Origin: DATARH01 sp963746885
GTDB lineage: Bacteria > Pseudomonadota > Alphaproteobacteria > ATCC43930 > CGMCC-115725
Direction: 5' to 3'
DNA length: 64,000 nucleotides
Assembly: GCA_963746885.1 (NCBI GenBank)
Contig: CAVVDM010000011.1
Span: forward strand, 372,001-436,000
Shown here: positions 18,786 through 27,316 of the stretch, piece by piece
Layout: each line of letters begins with the position of its first letter
How positions within the stretch are numbered: position 1 is the first letter of the stretch
Position numbers and translations under genes: made by a program
The notes under the pieces: model-generated
What the model saw: only the letters and a program-made list of their open reading frames with translations
Databases searched by the model: none
Told to the model about the DNA's origin: nothing

Positions 18786-19551
18786 TGCGGTTGAACGCGT
18801 CCGGCCGCTCGACATTGGGGAAGTGCAGGCACCCCGCCATCTCCTCGTAGCGCGCGTCGGGCACGAGGCCGGCGAGGCGACGGTTCTCGCTGGCCGGGGT
18901 GCCGGCATCCTCGGCGCCGCATAGAACGAGGGTTGGCACCCGCACCGATGGGAGGCGCGGCACGAAATCGAAATCGAGGATCGCAGCGCAGCAGCCGAGA
19001 TAACCGGCCGGCGTCGTACCGACCACGGTATCACGAATCTGCCGCCAGCGGCCGGGGTGCTGCGCCTTGAACGCCCCGGTCAGCCAGCGCTCGACCGTCA
19101 TATCGGCAAGCGGCAGCAGCGAACCCGCGCCGCGCACCGTGTTAATGCGCTGCGCCCAGATCTCGTCGGCGCCCTTGGGGCTCGCCGGCAGGGTGTCGCA
19201 CCACATCGCCGAGATCAGCCGCTCGCCATGCGCCAGCGCAAACGCCTGGCCGATCATCCCGCCGATCGACAGGCCGATGTAATGCACCCGCGGGATCCCC
19301 AGCGCCGCCAGCGCCGCGGCGACATCGTCGGCGAGCGCCGCCATCGAATAATCGCCGCTGACCGGATCGCTGCCGCCATGACCGCGCATGTCGAGCCGCA
19401 ACACGCGGAAGCCGCTCTGGAGCAATGCCGGCACCTGCTCGGCCCAGCTGCCGCCGTCGGAAGCGAGCGAGTGGGTGATACACACGGTCGGCGCGTCCTC
19501 GGCGCCGAGCAGGTCGTAGGCGATCCGGCGCCCGTGCAGCGGCAACAGCAT
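18745..19551 (-). CDS. Alpha/beta fold hydrolase (3-oxoadipate enol-lactonase-like)
   Basis: 268 residues of the canonical alpha/beta hydrolase fold. It has an RLDMRGHGGSDP strand-loop, nucleophile elbow GLSIGGMIGQAF with Ser, an acid in TLVLCGAEDAGTP and a C-terminal His in GCLHFPNVERP. The closest familiar pattern is PcaD enol-lactonase, but no other protocatechuate genes are nearby, so the substrate is uncertain. ATG 19551 follows a strong ggagg site; the longer open frame upstream has no family similarity. It converges on aspD with a 41-nt overlap. Confidence 0.82.
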   Translation of the reverse strand: MLLPLHGRRIAYDLLGAEDAPTVCITHSLASDGGSWAEQVPALLQSGFRVLRLDMRGHGGSDPVSGDYSMAALADDVAAALAALGIPRVHYIGLSIGGMIGQAFALAHGERLISAMWCDTLPASPKGADEIWAQRINTVRGAGSLLPLADMTVERWLTGAFKAQHPGRWRQIRDTVVGTTPAGYLGCCAAILDFDFVPRLPSVRVPTLVLCGAEDAGTPASENRRLAGLVPDARYEEMAGCLHFPNVERPDAFNRIMLGWLEVQRRLR

Positions 19552-19636
19552 CGACGTCCTCCCATTGCGAGAAATGGCTTGCGACGTATCCCCGCACTCT
19601 AGGCTAGCTTTGCGATGCGACAAAGGGAGAGCGGCG

Positions 19637-20437
19637 ATGCTTCGGTCGGCGGCAACCGTGCGCATCGGGGTTGCGGCGGCTCTGCTGTGGCTGCTGCCGG
19701 TTGCCGGCGTCGGCGCACAGCCGACCGGCGTGCCGACGGTGGCAGACCTAGCGGTCCCGTCCTGGGGCCGCGAGCGCATCCTGTTCATCGCCGTGCCGCA
19801 GCCGCGCGCGACGGTCATTCTGCTGTCGGGCGGCAGAGGCATGCTTGCGATCGACGATGCCGGCACGATTCGGCCGGACGGAAATTTCCTCGTCCGGACC
19901 CGCGCATTATGGGCTGCGCAAGGGTTCGACGTTGTGGTGGCGGGGCCGCCCAACGGCGGCTCGCTACTCGGGCAGCGGCATCTGCCGGCCTATCGCGCCG
20001 CGCTCGATGTCATCGTCGGCTATGCCCGCACGCGCGCAGCCGCCCCGGTATGGATCATTGGCACCAGCCAGGGCGCGATCGGAGCGGTCAACGGCGGACA
20101 CCTTGCGCCGAAAGCCGCCGGCATCGTGCTGACCTCCGCGGTCAGCGCGCCGAACCATTCGGGCGAAACCGTGTTCGATGCCGACCCGGGCACAATCACG
20201 GTGCCGGCGCTGATCGTCGGCAATACGGGCGACAGTTGCATCGCCAGCCCGCCGGCTAACGCCCCGCGGATTCTGGCCGCCCTGGCGCAGTCGCCGCGCA
20301 AAGAGGTGATGCTGGTCGAGAGCCACGAATTCCGCTCCGCTCCCTGCCAGGGATCCTCGCCGCACGGCTATCTCGGCATCGAGGCCGAGGTGGTGCGGCG
20401 GATCGCCGAGTGGATCAGGTCGTCGCCCGGACGCTGA
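19637..20437 (+). CDS. Secreted alpha/beta hydrolase family protein
   Basis: 267 residues beginning with a signal peptide (hydrophobic VGVAAALLWLLPVAGVGAQ, probable cleavage after AGVGA). The mature part has the serine elbow WIIGTSQGAIGAVNGG, an acid region with IVGNTGDSCIASP, and ESHEFRSAPCQGSSPHGY carrying the likely catalytic His. Two Cys pairs suggest a periplasmic, possibly disulfide-bonded enzyme. ATG 19637 follows an aagggagag ribosome site. It is divergent from the hydrolase at 18745 and converges on DUF167 with a 2-nt gap. Substrate unknown. Confidence 0.75.
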   Translation: MLRSAATVRIGVAAALLWLLPVAGVGAQPTGVPTVADLAVPSWGRERILFIAVPQPRATVILLSGGRGMLAIDDAGTIRPDGNFLVRTRALWAAQGFDVVVAGPPNGGSLLGQRHLPAYRAALDVIVGYARTRAAAPVWIIGTSQGAIGAVNGGHLAPKAAGIVLTSAVSAPNHSGETVFDADPGTITVPALIVGNTGDSCIASPPANAPRILAALAQSPRKEVMLVESHEFRSAPCQGSSPHGYLGIEAEVVRRIAEWIRSSPGR

Positions 20438-20439
20438 TT

Positions 20440-20794
20440 TCATCCCCTCGGCAATGCCGCGACAATGGCGGCGAGCCGCTTCAGCAAGACCGTGCATGTC
20501 GCCGGCGACATGCACGGTCTTGCTGCGGCTCTTGAGGCCGCCGACGATCGCAAGATCGCTTCGCGGCACACCCCATTCCTTTGCCAGGAGCCGCAGCAGC
20601 GCCTCGTTGGCGCGCCCCTCCGCCGGCGGCGCGGTAACGGCGACCTTCAATACCGGGGCGCCGTCGGCGAGGCGAGCCAGCCCGTCCACCCGCTCGGCCC
20701 GGGCGCGCGGCGAGAGGCGCACCGCCACGCGAACCCCGCCCTTCGCCGCGGCGAAGGGCAGCTCACATGACGTAGTAGAGGATGAACCGCTCAA
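20440..20794 (-). CDS. DUF167 (YggU-like) family protein, frameshifted in a palindrome
   Basis: Small basic protein with the DUF167 signature: GVRVAVRLSPRARAERVDGL, LKVAVTAPPAEGRANEALLR and SRSKTVHVAGD. The upstream frame continues as GLAEAARRHCRG without a family-like end. Omitting one t in cttgctg near 20486 gives GLLKRLAAIVAALPRG and a stop at 20440, a normal DUF167 C-terminus. The extra base lies inside a perfect 44-bp palindrome. The gene follows yggT on the same strand, overlapping it by about 32 nt if ATG 20794 is used; the yggT-DUF167 pair is common in Proteobacteria. Function unknown. Confidence 0.75.
20482..20525. repeat. Perfect 44-bp palindrome inside DUF167 gene
   Basis: The left arm starts cagcaagaccgtgcatg and the right arm is its exact reverse complement ending cacggtcttgctg. 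The two 22-nt arms meet with no spacer at 20503/20504. The left arm in + orientation overlays the part where the reading frame breaks; the other arm encodes the conserved S-K-T-V-H-V-A segment. A 22-bp arm with no mismatch is not expected by chance. It could form a cruciform or a long RNA hairpin, or reflect template-switch mutation or an assembly fold-back artefact. Confidence 0.9.
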
Positions 20795-21047
20795 GAAACA
20801 TCAGGAGAAGGATCAGGATGACCGGGGAGATGTCGACCCCGCCGAAATTCGGCAGGACGCGGCGAATGGGGCGCAGCGCCGGCTCGGTCACCCGATACAG
20901 GAAATCGCCGATCACCGCGACGGCCCGGTTGTAGCGGTTGACGACGCCAAAGGCGAGCAGCCAGCTCAACACCGCCTGCGCGATCAACAGCCAAATAAAG
21001 ACGGTGATCAGGGTCTGGATCAGCCAAACGAACGGATTACCATACAT
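20763..21047 (-). CDS. YggT family integral membrane protein
   Basis: 94 residues with two hydrophobic stretches (WLIQTLITVFIWLLIAQAVL and VILILLLMFLERFILYY) separated by a loop FLYRVTEPALRPIRRVLP. The VTEPxLxPxRRxxP motif is diagnostic for YggT/YlmG. Family members occur near cell-division or proline-biosynthesis genes and have been linked to osmotic balance and FtsZ organisation, but the biochemical role is not settled. Start ATG 21047. The stop codon lies within the first codons of DUF167. Confidence 0.88.
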   Translation of the reverse strand: MYGNPFVWLIQTLITVFIWLLIAQAVLSWLLAFGVVNRYNRAVAVIGDFLYRVTEPALRPIRRVLPNFGGVDISPVILILLLMFLERFILYYVM

Positions 21048-21163
21048 GCGCCCAAATCCCCGCCCAACGCGCGCGCGACGTTAGCGGGGCAGGAGCGCGC
21101 CCGCAAGCGCCAGGGAGGAAGCGGCGCGGGCGACGGCCCTTGACGCCCCCTCGCTCCCCTATC

Positions 21164-21183
21164 ATTCCCGCGAGAGCGGGAAT
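21164..21183. repeat. REP-like palindromic element (attcccgc-gaga-gcgggaat)
   Basis: An 8-bp perfect inverted repeat around gaga, in a spacer between yggT and the secreted-protein gene. This is the core of the common intergenic palindrome that translates as SRESGNP in one frame. A degenerate second copy lies at 33754. Could act as a weak hairpin. Confidence 0.7.
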
Positions 21184-21266
21184 CGAGGGGCACATGGCCG
21201 CTCGACTTTGTTGCTTTGATAGGCGCATTCTACGCAGAGTAGAAGGCGAGTTCCGGGAGGCACCCC

Positions 21267-21746
21267 ATGAGATCAGCCGCAGCTCTCGCGCTAGCGATGA
21301 TCCTCGTCACGTTCGCCGGGCCGGCCGGCGCGCAGTCAGGCGGCGTGAAAATGCCGATGGCGATGCCGGAGGGGCCCGCACATTTCGCGCCGACCCGACA
21401 AGCCTATACCGAAAACCACCGGTTCCTGGTCAAGCTCCTGACGCTGCCGAAGCCGATCCCCTACGAGAAATACTTCGACCTGCGCTTTGCCGTCTACGAC
21501 GGCCATGATCCAAAAAGGCAGCTGACCGACGCCAAGCTCGAGGTAGAGTTCGGCATGCGGCACGGCTTGAAGCACGGCTTCGCCCACGGCATGCAATCAG
21601 CGCCGAAAGAAACGGAGACGAACGGCCAATTCACGTTGTCCGGTGTGTATTTCCACATGATGGGCCCGTGGGTCATCAAACTCACCGTGAACGAAGGCGG
21701 CAAGCAAGGGACCGCGTATTTCCGCCTTCCCTGCTGCGGCACGTGA
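21267..21746 (+). CDS. Secreted FixH/YtkA-like small protein with His/Met-rich segments
   Basis: 159 residues with a signal peptide (AAALALAMILVTFAGPAGAQ). The mature part has an Ig-like beta pattern (YFDLRFAVYDGHDPKRQLTD, then GQFTLSGVYFHMMGPWVIKL) like FixH/YtkA-domain proteins. Met and His clusters (KMPMAMPEGP; MRHGLKHGFAHGMQ) and a C-terminal PCCGT could bind copper or haem-related ligands; this is inference. The stop codon overlaps the GTG start of the di-haem peroxidase gene by 4 nt, so the two proteins are produced together and probably work in the periplasm. Confidence 0.7.
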   Translation: MRSAAALALAMILVTFAGPAGAQSGGVKMPMAMPEGPAHFAPTRQAYTENHRFLVKLLTLPKPIPYEKYFDLRFAVYDGHDPKRQLTDAKLEVEFGMRHGLKHGFAHGMQSAPKETETNGQFTLSGVYFHMMGPWVIKLTVNEGGKQGTAYFRLPCCGT

Positions 21747-23059
21747 TCGGGCACCGGCCGCACCGCCTGCTCGGCGCCATGGCGCTCGCCGCTCTGGCGA
21801 TCGCCCTTGCCGCCGCCGCCCCACCGCCGGCGAGGCTCGGCGCGTCCGACCGCTACAGTCAGGCCGAGTTGGCGGCGATCGAACGCCATTCGCCGCTCGG
21901 CAAACTGCCGCTCGGCGCGACCGATGGCGTCGCCGACAGCGCACCGGCCGCGATTTTCGGCCAGTACCTGTTCTTCGACACGGCGTTCTCCGCCGACGGT
22001 AACGTTTCTTGTGCCACGTGTCACAAGCCGACGCTCGCCTTTACCGACGGGCGAGCCCTCGCCAAGGGACTTGCGGTCGGCACGCGCAACACGCCAACCC
22101 TCATCGACGCTGTCTTCAATCACTGGTTTTTTCTCGACGGTCGGACCAATTCGTTGTGGTCGCAGGCCTTGCAGCCGTTGGAGAACGTCCACGAATTCGG
22201 CAGTGATAGGCTCAGCGTCGCCCACCGGATCGCCGGCGACCCGCCGTTGCGCGCGGCGTACCGCGGGGTCTTCGGCGCACTGCCAGCGCTCGACGACAAG
22301 GCGCGTTTTCCGGCGCATGCCCGCCCGGATCCCGATCCGCAGAATGCACCCGACCGCGCTTGGCGCGCGATGGCGCCGGCCGACCGCACCTCGGTCAACC
22401 GGCTGTTCAGCAATCTCGGCAAGGCCATCGAGGCTTACGAGCGCAAGCTCGTGGGCGGCGCCTCGCCGTTCGATACCTATGTCGCGGGGCTGCGCGAGAC
22501 AGACCCCGCCAAGCTGAAGGCGATCTCCCCGGCGGCCAAGCGCGGGCTGCGACTGTTCGTCGGCGCTGGCAATTGCGAGCTGTGCCATGCCGGCCCGACC
22601 TTCAGCGACGGCCAGTTCCACAATCTCGGCCTGCCGCTGCTGCCGGGCGAGACCCCCGATCGCGGCCGCGCCGACGGCATCGGCGCCGTGCGCGCCGACA
22701 TCTTCAATGCCGCCGGGCCCTTCAGCGACAACCCGCACGCGGAAGCAAAACAGCAGCTCGAATTCCTGCCCGCGCCGGCCTCCCAGCTCGGCGCCTTCAA
22801 GACCCCGACCCTGCGCAACGTGGCCTTGACCGCGCCCTATATGCGCGACGGAAGGTTCGCTACGCTGGCGGAGGTGATGCGCTTCTACGCGCAAGGTGCG
22901 GCGGCGAGCAGCGGCCGCCTGGTCGGCACCCGCGAGGCAACCGCCAACCTCGTCCCACATCTCACTGCCGCTCAGCAGGCCGACCTGATTTCCTTCCTCG
23001 AGACGCTGACCGGCCCACCCCCGCCCGCCTCGCTGACCGGACCACACTCTCATCCCTGA
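21743..23059 (+). CDS. Di-haem cytochrome c peroxidase / MauG family protein
   Basis: Periplasmic c-type cytochrome of ~438 residues with an N-terminal membrane-targeting segment (MALAALAIALAAAAPP). Two haem-binding sites are present: CATCH and CELCH. Family motifs include FFDTAFSADGNVSCATCH, GTRNTPTLIDAVFN, FFLDGRTNSLWSQALQPLEN, FKTPTLRNVALTAPYMRDG and the final LVPHLTAAQQADLISFLETL. It reduces H2O2 or performs a MauG-type oxidation on a partner. GTG 21743 gives a 4-nt overlap with the preceding secreted protein gene. Confidence 0.9.
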   Translation: MIGHRPHRLLGAMALAALAIALAAAAPPPARLGASDRYSQAELAAIERHSPLGKLPLGATDGVADSAPAAIFGQYLFFDTAFSADGNVSCATCHKPTLAFTDGRALAKGLAVGTRNTPTLIDAVFNHWFFLDGRTNSLWSQALQPLENVHEFGSDRLSVAHRIAGDPPLRAAYRGVFGALPALDDKARFPAHARPDPDPQNAPDRAWRAMAPADRTSVNRLFSNLGKAIEAYERKLVGGASPFDTYVAGLRETDPAKLKAISPAAKRGLRLFVGAGNCELCHAGPTFSDGQFHNLGLPLLPGETPDRGRADGIGAVRADIFNAAGPFSDNPHAEAKQQLEFLPAPASQLGAFKTPTLRNVALTAPYMRDGRFATLAEVMRFYAQGAAASSGRLVGTREATANLVPHLTAAQQADLISFLETLTGPPPPASLTGPHSHP

Positions 23060-23342
23060 GAGAACGGCGCCCGGCACCGACCGCTCCGCTTGGGCATATA
23101 GTGCCGCAAATGTCGGAATTGAGTCGGCTCCCGCCCCCATTCGACACCTTTCTGCTCCCCTCGGAGCTTGCCAAAGGTGTCCACCAATTCGGGAGGCCCA
23201 ACCTTGAAAAAGTCGTCGGTCGACGTCAGCCAGATGTCGAGCTCAGGTGCGATGACGGGACCGCCATGACCGGCTTTCCTCTGCCTCCGGCCCGAACCTG
23301 TGGTAAGAGCAGGCTGAACCACGCCTTGTGGGAGGCCGCAGC
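23060..23342. other. Spacer without a convincing gene
   Basis: 283 nt between the peroxidase and the acyl-CoA synthetase. A complement-strand open frame (23050-23322) contains protein-like text such as PELDIWLTSTDDFFKVG but has no recognised family, runs into the peroxidase gene and lacks a ribosome site. It could be a gene remnant. A ribosome site gggagg lies at the right end, 8 nt before TTG 23343. Confidence 0.4.
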
Positions 23343-25139
23343 TTGTCTGATGGATCGGTCGAAGCCGATAGGCGGGGGCGCGATGCTTGGCTGCGCGCCC
23401 TGCAATTAACGGCGCAGATCAGCCAGAATCCGACGGTCACCTTGCCGATCGTCATCGACCAGGCCGCGGAAGCGTTTCCGGCGCAGCCGGCGTTGCTTGG
23501 CGAACCGGTGTCCTTGACCTACCGGGCACTTGCAGACCGCGCCCATCGATATGCGGCTTGGGCGTCGCGGCAGAACGTCGGCCGTGGCGATGTGATCTGC
23601 CTGCTGATGCACAATTGCCCCGAATATATGGCGGTTTGGCTCGGAATAACGCGCATCGGTGGTGTTGTTGCGCTGGTCAACGCGCATCTGGCCGGGGATG
23701 CGTTAATCCACGCGATCGACACCGTCGCGCCAAAGCACGTCATTGTCGGGTCAGGCCTCGTCGAGGCGGTCGATGCGGTGCTGCCGCGCCTCGTCTCGCA
23801 GCCCTCCATTTGGGTCCACGGCGACGATCACGCCCGTCACTCGCGGATCGAGGATGAGTTCCAGCAGGATGGGACCGATCGGCTCTGCGGCGCGCCACCC
23901 GCGATCGCGACCCTGACCGACCGGGCTCTGTGCATCTACACCTCCGGAACCACCGGCTTTCCCAAGGCGGCCAATGTCAGCCACTTTCGGATAATGCAAT
24001 GGAGCAGGTGGTTTGCCGGGATGATGGACGCGCGCCCGAGCGACCGGATGTACAACTGCCTGCCGATGTATCACAGCGTCGGCGGTGTCGTGGCCACCGG
24101 CGCGATGCTCGTCAGCGGCGCCTCGGTGGTCATCCGCGAGCGGTTCTCGGCGAGCCGCTTCTGGGACGACGTCGTATCGTCCGACTGCACGGTGTTCCAG
24201 TATATCGGCGAATTGTGCCGCTATCTCGTCAACAGCCCCCCACACCCGCGCGAGACCGTCCACCGGCTGCGGCTGAGCTGCGGCAACGGCCTGCGGCCCG
24301 ATGTGTGGGGCGAATTTCGCCGCCGCTTCCGCATTCCGCAGAACCTCGAATTCTATGCCGCGACCGAAGCCAATTTTTCGCTGTTCAACTGCGAGGGCGA
24401 ACCCGGCTCGATCGGCCGCATCCCGGGCTTTTTGGCGCACCGCTTCCCGGTGGTGCTGGTGAGGTTCGATGTCGAAAGCGGCGAGCCGGTGCGCAACGCG
24501 GAGGGGTTCTGCTCGCGCTGCGCCGCGGACGAGGTCGGCGAGGCAATCAGCAAGATCCCTGACAACACCGCGAAGACCGGCAGCCCGTTCGAGGGTTATA
24601 CCGACGCGGCGGCATCCGCAAAAAAGGTGCTGCGCAACGTCTTCACGGCGGGCGACGCATGGTTTCGCTCGGGCGACCTGATGCGCAAGGACGCGCGCGG
24701 CTATTTCTATTTTGTCGACCGCATCGGCGACACCTTCCGCTGGAAGGGGGAGAACGTCTCGACGACCGAGGTGGCGGAAGCCATCTCCCTCTGCCCCGGC
24801 GTCAGCGAGGCGGTCGTGTACGGTGTGGCGCTGCCCGGTGCGGACGGCCGCGCCGGCATGGCGGCGATCGTCATCGGCCCCGGCTTCGATCTCGCCGCCT
24901 TGCGGAGGCATCTTGCCGCCTGCCTGCCCGAATACGCGCGCCCCTTGTTCGTGCGGCTGCTCGACGCGATTGAAGTGACGGCGACGTTCAAGCAAAGAAA
25001 GCAGGAACTCGTCAGCGAAGGCTACGACCCGAGGGCCACCGCGGACGCCGTCTACCTCGATGACCGCAGCGCGGGCGCCTTCGTCCGGGTCGACGCCGCG
25101 CGTCACACCAGGATCGAGGCCGGCGAGATCAGATTCTGA
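23343..25139 (+). CDS. Long-chain acyl-CoA synthetase, FATP/FadD6-like
   Basis: Class I adenylate-forming enzyme, ~598 residues. It has the P-loop YTSGTTGFPKAANVSH, the FATP-type linker FFAAT-like stretch EFYAATEANFSLFNCEGEPG, and the motor region FRSGDLMRKDARGYFYFVDR followed by DTFRWKGENVSTTEVAE, which is specific to fatty-acid transport protein/very-long-chain synthetases. Activates a fatty or other carboxylic acid as CoA thioester. TTG 23343 is chosen because gggagg precedes it; GTG 23328 is in frame but lacks that spacing. It converges on the biosynthetic operon at 25159 with a 19-nt gap and may supply its acyl group. Confidence 0.85.
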   Translation: MSDGSVEADRRGRDAWLRALQLTAQISQNPTVTLPIVIDQAAEAFPAQPALLGEPVSLTYRALADRAHRYAAWASRQNVGRGDVICLLMHNCPEYMAVWLGITRIGGVVALVNAHLAGDALIHAIDTVAPKHVIVGSGLVEAVDAVLPRLVSQPSIWVHGDDHARHSRIEDEFQQDGTDRLCGAPPAIATLTDRALCIYTSGTTGFPKAANVSHFRIMQWSRWFAGMMDARPSDRMYNCLPMYHSVGGVVATGAMLVSGASVVIRERFSASRFWDDVVSSDCTVFQYIGELCRYLVNSPPHPRETVHRLRLSCGNGLRPDVWGEFRRRFRIPQNLEFYAATEANFSLFNCEGEPGSIGRIPGFLAHRFPVVLVRFDVESGEPVRNAEGFCSRCAADEVGEAISKIPDNTAKTGSPFEGYTDAAASAKKVLRNVFTAGDAWFRSGDLMRKDARGYFYFVDRIGDTFRWKGENVSTTEVAEAISLCPGVSEAVVYGVALPGADGRAGMAAIVIGPGFDLAALRRHLAACLPEYARPLFVRLLDAIEVTATFKQRKQELVSEGYDPRATADAVYLDDRSAGAFVRVDAARHTRIEAGEIRF

Positions 25140-25158
25140 GCCGGCCAGGTCGGCAGGG

Positions 25159-25902
25159 TCAGGCCGTATTCCCCGCGTCCACGGTCAACACCGTGCCGGT
25201 GATGTTGCGCGCCTTGCTGCTCATCAGGAACGCGACGGCATTGGCGATGTCATCGACATCGGCCAGCCGATTGAGCGCACTGCGCCGGGCGATCCGGTCG
25301 CGCTGGCCCGGGGTCAGGGTGTGGGTCATCTCGGTATCGACAAACCCGGGCGCGACGGCATTGACCGTTATGCCAAGCTTGCCGACCTCGCGGGCCAGCG
25401 ACCGGGTGAAGCCGAGCAGCGACGCCTTGGTCGCGCTGTAGGCGGACAGCCCGCTGTATCCGGTAAAGCCGACGATCGAGGCAATATTGACGATGCGCCC
25501 CTCGCCATGCGCCATCATCGACCGGACGGCGTATTTTGTCAGGAGCATCGGCGACAGGGTGTTGAGGCGGACGAGGCGCTCGATCTCCGCGTCGCGCATC
25601 ATCGCTAGCACACCGCTGGTGCCCAGCCCGGCGTTGTTGACGAGGCCGAAGACCGGCCCGAATTCCTTGCGGATCCGCGCGACGAGATCGGGGATCTCCG
25701 CGACATTCGCGAGATCGAACGGCAGGAAGCGGAGTGCGCCTCCGGGTATGTCGGAAGCTTCGCGCATCGCCGCGGCCAGCATCTCGCTCTCGCTGCGGGC
25801 GATTGCAACGACGCCGTAGCCGGCATCGCACAGCGCGCGGGCGATACCGAGGCCGAGCCCTCGGCTCCCCCCGGTGACGATGACATTACGCCCTGGGGAC
25901 AT
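25159..25902 (-). CDS. SDR family oxidoreductase (3-oxoacyl-ACP reductase-like)
   Basis: 247-residue classical short-chain dehydrogenase. It has TGGSRGLGLGIARAL nucleotide binding, LVNNAGLGTSG, and the active-site Ser/Tyr/Lys in IVNIASIVGFTGYSGLSAYSATKASLLG. The PGFVDTEMT and DVDDIANAVAFLMSSKARN segments are typical of FabG. NADPH preference is plausible from the G-G-S-R-G turn. Last gene of the packed operon: its ATG lies 1 nt after the adenylating enzyme's stop. Predicted to reduce a carrier-bound keto group or a product ketone. No associated ketosynthase is visible. Confidence 0.88.
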   Translation of the reverse strand: MSPGRNVIVTGGSRGLGLGIARALCDAGYGVVAIARSESEMLAAAMREASDIPGGALRFLPFDLANVAEIPDLVARIRKEFGPVFGLVNNAGLGTSGVLAMMRDAEIERLVRLNTLSPMLLTKYAVRSMMAHGEGRIVNIASIVGFTGYSGLSAYSATKASLLGFTRSLAREVGKLGITVNAVAPGFVDTEMTHTLTPGQRDRIARRSALNRLADVDDIANAVAFLMSSKARNITGTVLTVDAGNTA

Positions 25903-25903
25903 T

Positions 25904-27316
25904 TTAGGTATCGAGGCGCGCCAGTTTGCCGGCGGCGCCGACGTTCAGGGCGGCAACGAACCGGATCGAAGCGGGCACTTTATGGGGCGCCAAGGTGCGG
26001 CGGCAGGCCTCGAGGATGTCGCGCTGGAGCGCCGCTGTCGGAGCACCGGCCGCGCCACCGGCCGGATCGGGCCGCACGACCACATCGGCAACGACAACCG
26101 CACCGGTAAACGGATTTTTCCGGGCCTTCACCAGCGACATCTGCACCGCGGGGTGATGGTTGATCACCGCCTCGACTTCCTCCGGGTGGACCTTCAGACC
26201 CCCGACGTTGATGATGCCGCCGCGGCGTCCGACGAAATAGTAGCGCTCGTCGCGCCGCTCGAGGATGTCGCCGGTGTCGACGAAACCGTCTTCGTCGCGC
26301 AGGGCACCGCCTGCGTCACCGAGATAGCGCGTGGCGGTCCGCCCCGATCGGATGCGCAGCGACCCGTCCTCGATCTTCAGCTCGACCGGCGCGCCCGCCC
26401 GCCCGATAAAGCTCGCGGGGAAGCCCGCAAGGCCGTCGTTGACCTCGAACGCAACCCCGGCTTCGGTCGAAGCAAAGGCGTGCCCGACACCGGCCTCGCG
26501 GTAGAACGCCTGCAAATCGTCGAGGATCGCCTGGTCTGCGATCTCGCCGGACAGGCGGACATATTTCGGCGCCAGCCGGCCGGCCGCCGGGCTCATCAAC
26601 GCGCGCCGCCAATGTGACGGCGTGCCCGAGATGTGTGTGACGCCCTGGCCGCCGGCGCGGGCCAGGAAGTCTGCGGTGGCCTCGCGCGCGCTCGACAGCA
26701 CCAGCGACCCGCCCCCCAGCACCGCCCGAAAAAAGATCTGCAGGCCGCCGTAGCGGCGGATGTCGTAGAACGTGCTCCACACCGCAGGGGCGGTCGGCGT
26801 GGCCCCGCCCGGCCTGATTGCCCCGGTCAGGCTCGACAGTGTGTGAACCACCAGCTTCGGCAACCCGGTCGTGCCTGATGTCAGCAGGATCCACTCGGTC
26901 CGGCAACGCCCCGCCCGCACCGGATTGGCGGGCGAGATGTGCGGGTTGCACAGAACCAGGCGCGCGCGATCCGGAATGGCGCCGCGCGACATGGTCCCGT
27001 CGGAGACGATGGCGTCGATGTCCGCCGCCGCAATGATCTGGGGAATATGCTCGGCCGGCACGTCGGGCGGGCACAGGACGAGCCGGCGCGCGACCCCGTC
27101 AAGCTCGATGACCGCCAGCGCGGCGGTGAGCTGATCGGCCGTCGCCACAAGGACCGCGCTGCCCGCGAGCTCGGCGAGCGAGCCATCGAGGCTCGACCCC
27201 ACGACCAGTTTGTCCAGGGCAACGCGGTGGGCGGCTCCGTGCAAGAGCCGGCCGGGCAGGTTGCCGCCGCGCGCGATCAGGTCCCACAGCGACGCGTCAC
27301 CTTGCGGCATTTTCAT
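25904..27316 (-). CDS. Stand-alone adenylate-forming enzyme (acyl/aminoacyl-ACP ligase-like)
   Basis: 470-residue class I AMP-binding enzyme, shorter than typical CoA ligases (~520-600). Motifs: A3 LLTSGTTGLPKLVVHTLSSL, A5-like AFASTEAGVAFEV, A7/A8 GFVDTGDILERRDERYYFVG followed by IINVGGLKVHPEEVE, and the catalytic A10 lysine in AAGKLARLD. The N-terminal lobe is short and divergent. Start ATG 27316 lies inside the last codons of the carrier-protein gene, so the two are translationally coupled. Most likely it activates a small acid or amino acid and loads the adjacent carrier protein; substrate residues cannot be read reliably. Confidence 0.85.
   Translation of the reverse strand: MKMPQGDASLWDLIARGGNLPGRLLHGAAHRVALDKLVVGSSLDGSLAELAGSAVLVATADQLTAALAVIELDGVARRLVLCPPDVPAEHIPQIIAAADIDAIVSDGTMSRGAIPDRARLVLCNPHISPANPVRAGRCRTEWILLTSGTTGLPKLVVHTLSSLTGAIRPGGATPTAPAVWSTFYDIRRYGGLQIFFRAVLGGGSLVLSSAREATADFLARAGGQGVTHISGTPSHWRRALMSPAAGRLAPKYVRLSGEIADQAILDDLQAFYREAGVGHAFASTEAGVAFEVNDGLAGFPASFIGRAGAPVELKIEDGSLRIRSGRTATRYLGDAGGALRDEDGFVDTGDILERRDERYYFVGRRGGIINVGGLKVHPEEVEAVINHHPAVQMSLVKARKNPFTGAVVVADVVVRPDPAGGAAGAPTAALQRDILEACRRTLAPHKVPASIRFVAALNVGAAGKLARLDT

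Noticed and set aside
23050..23322. 90-codon complement ORF between peroxidase and acyl-CoA synthetase
   Set aside because: No family, no ribosome site, and it runs into the peroxidase coding sequence; at most a remnant.
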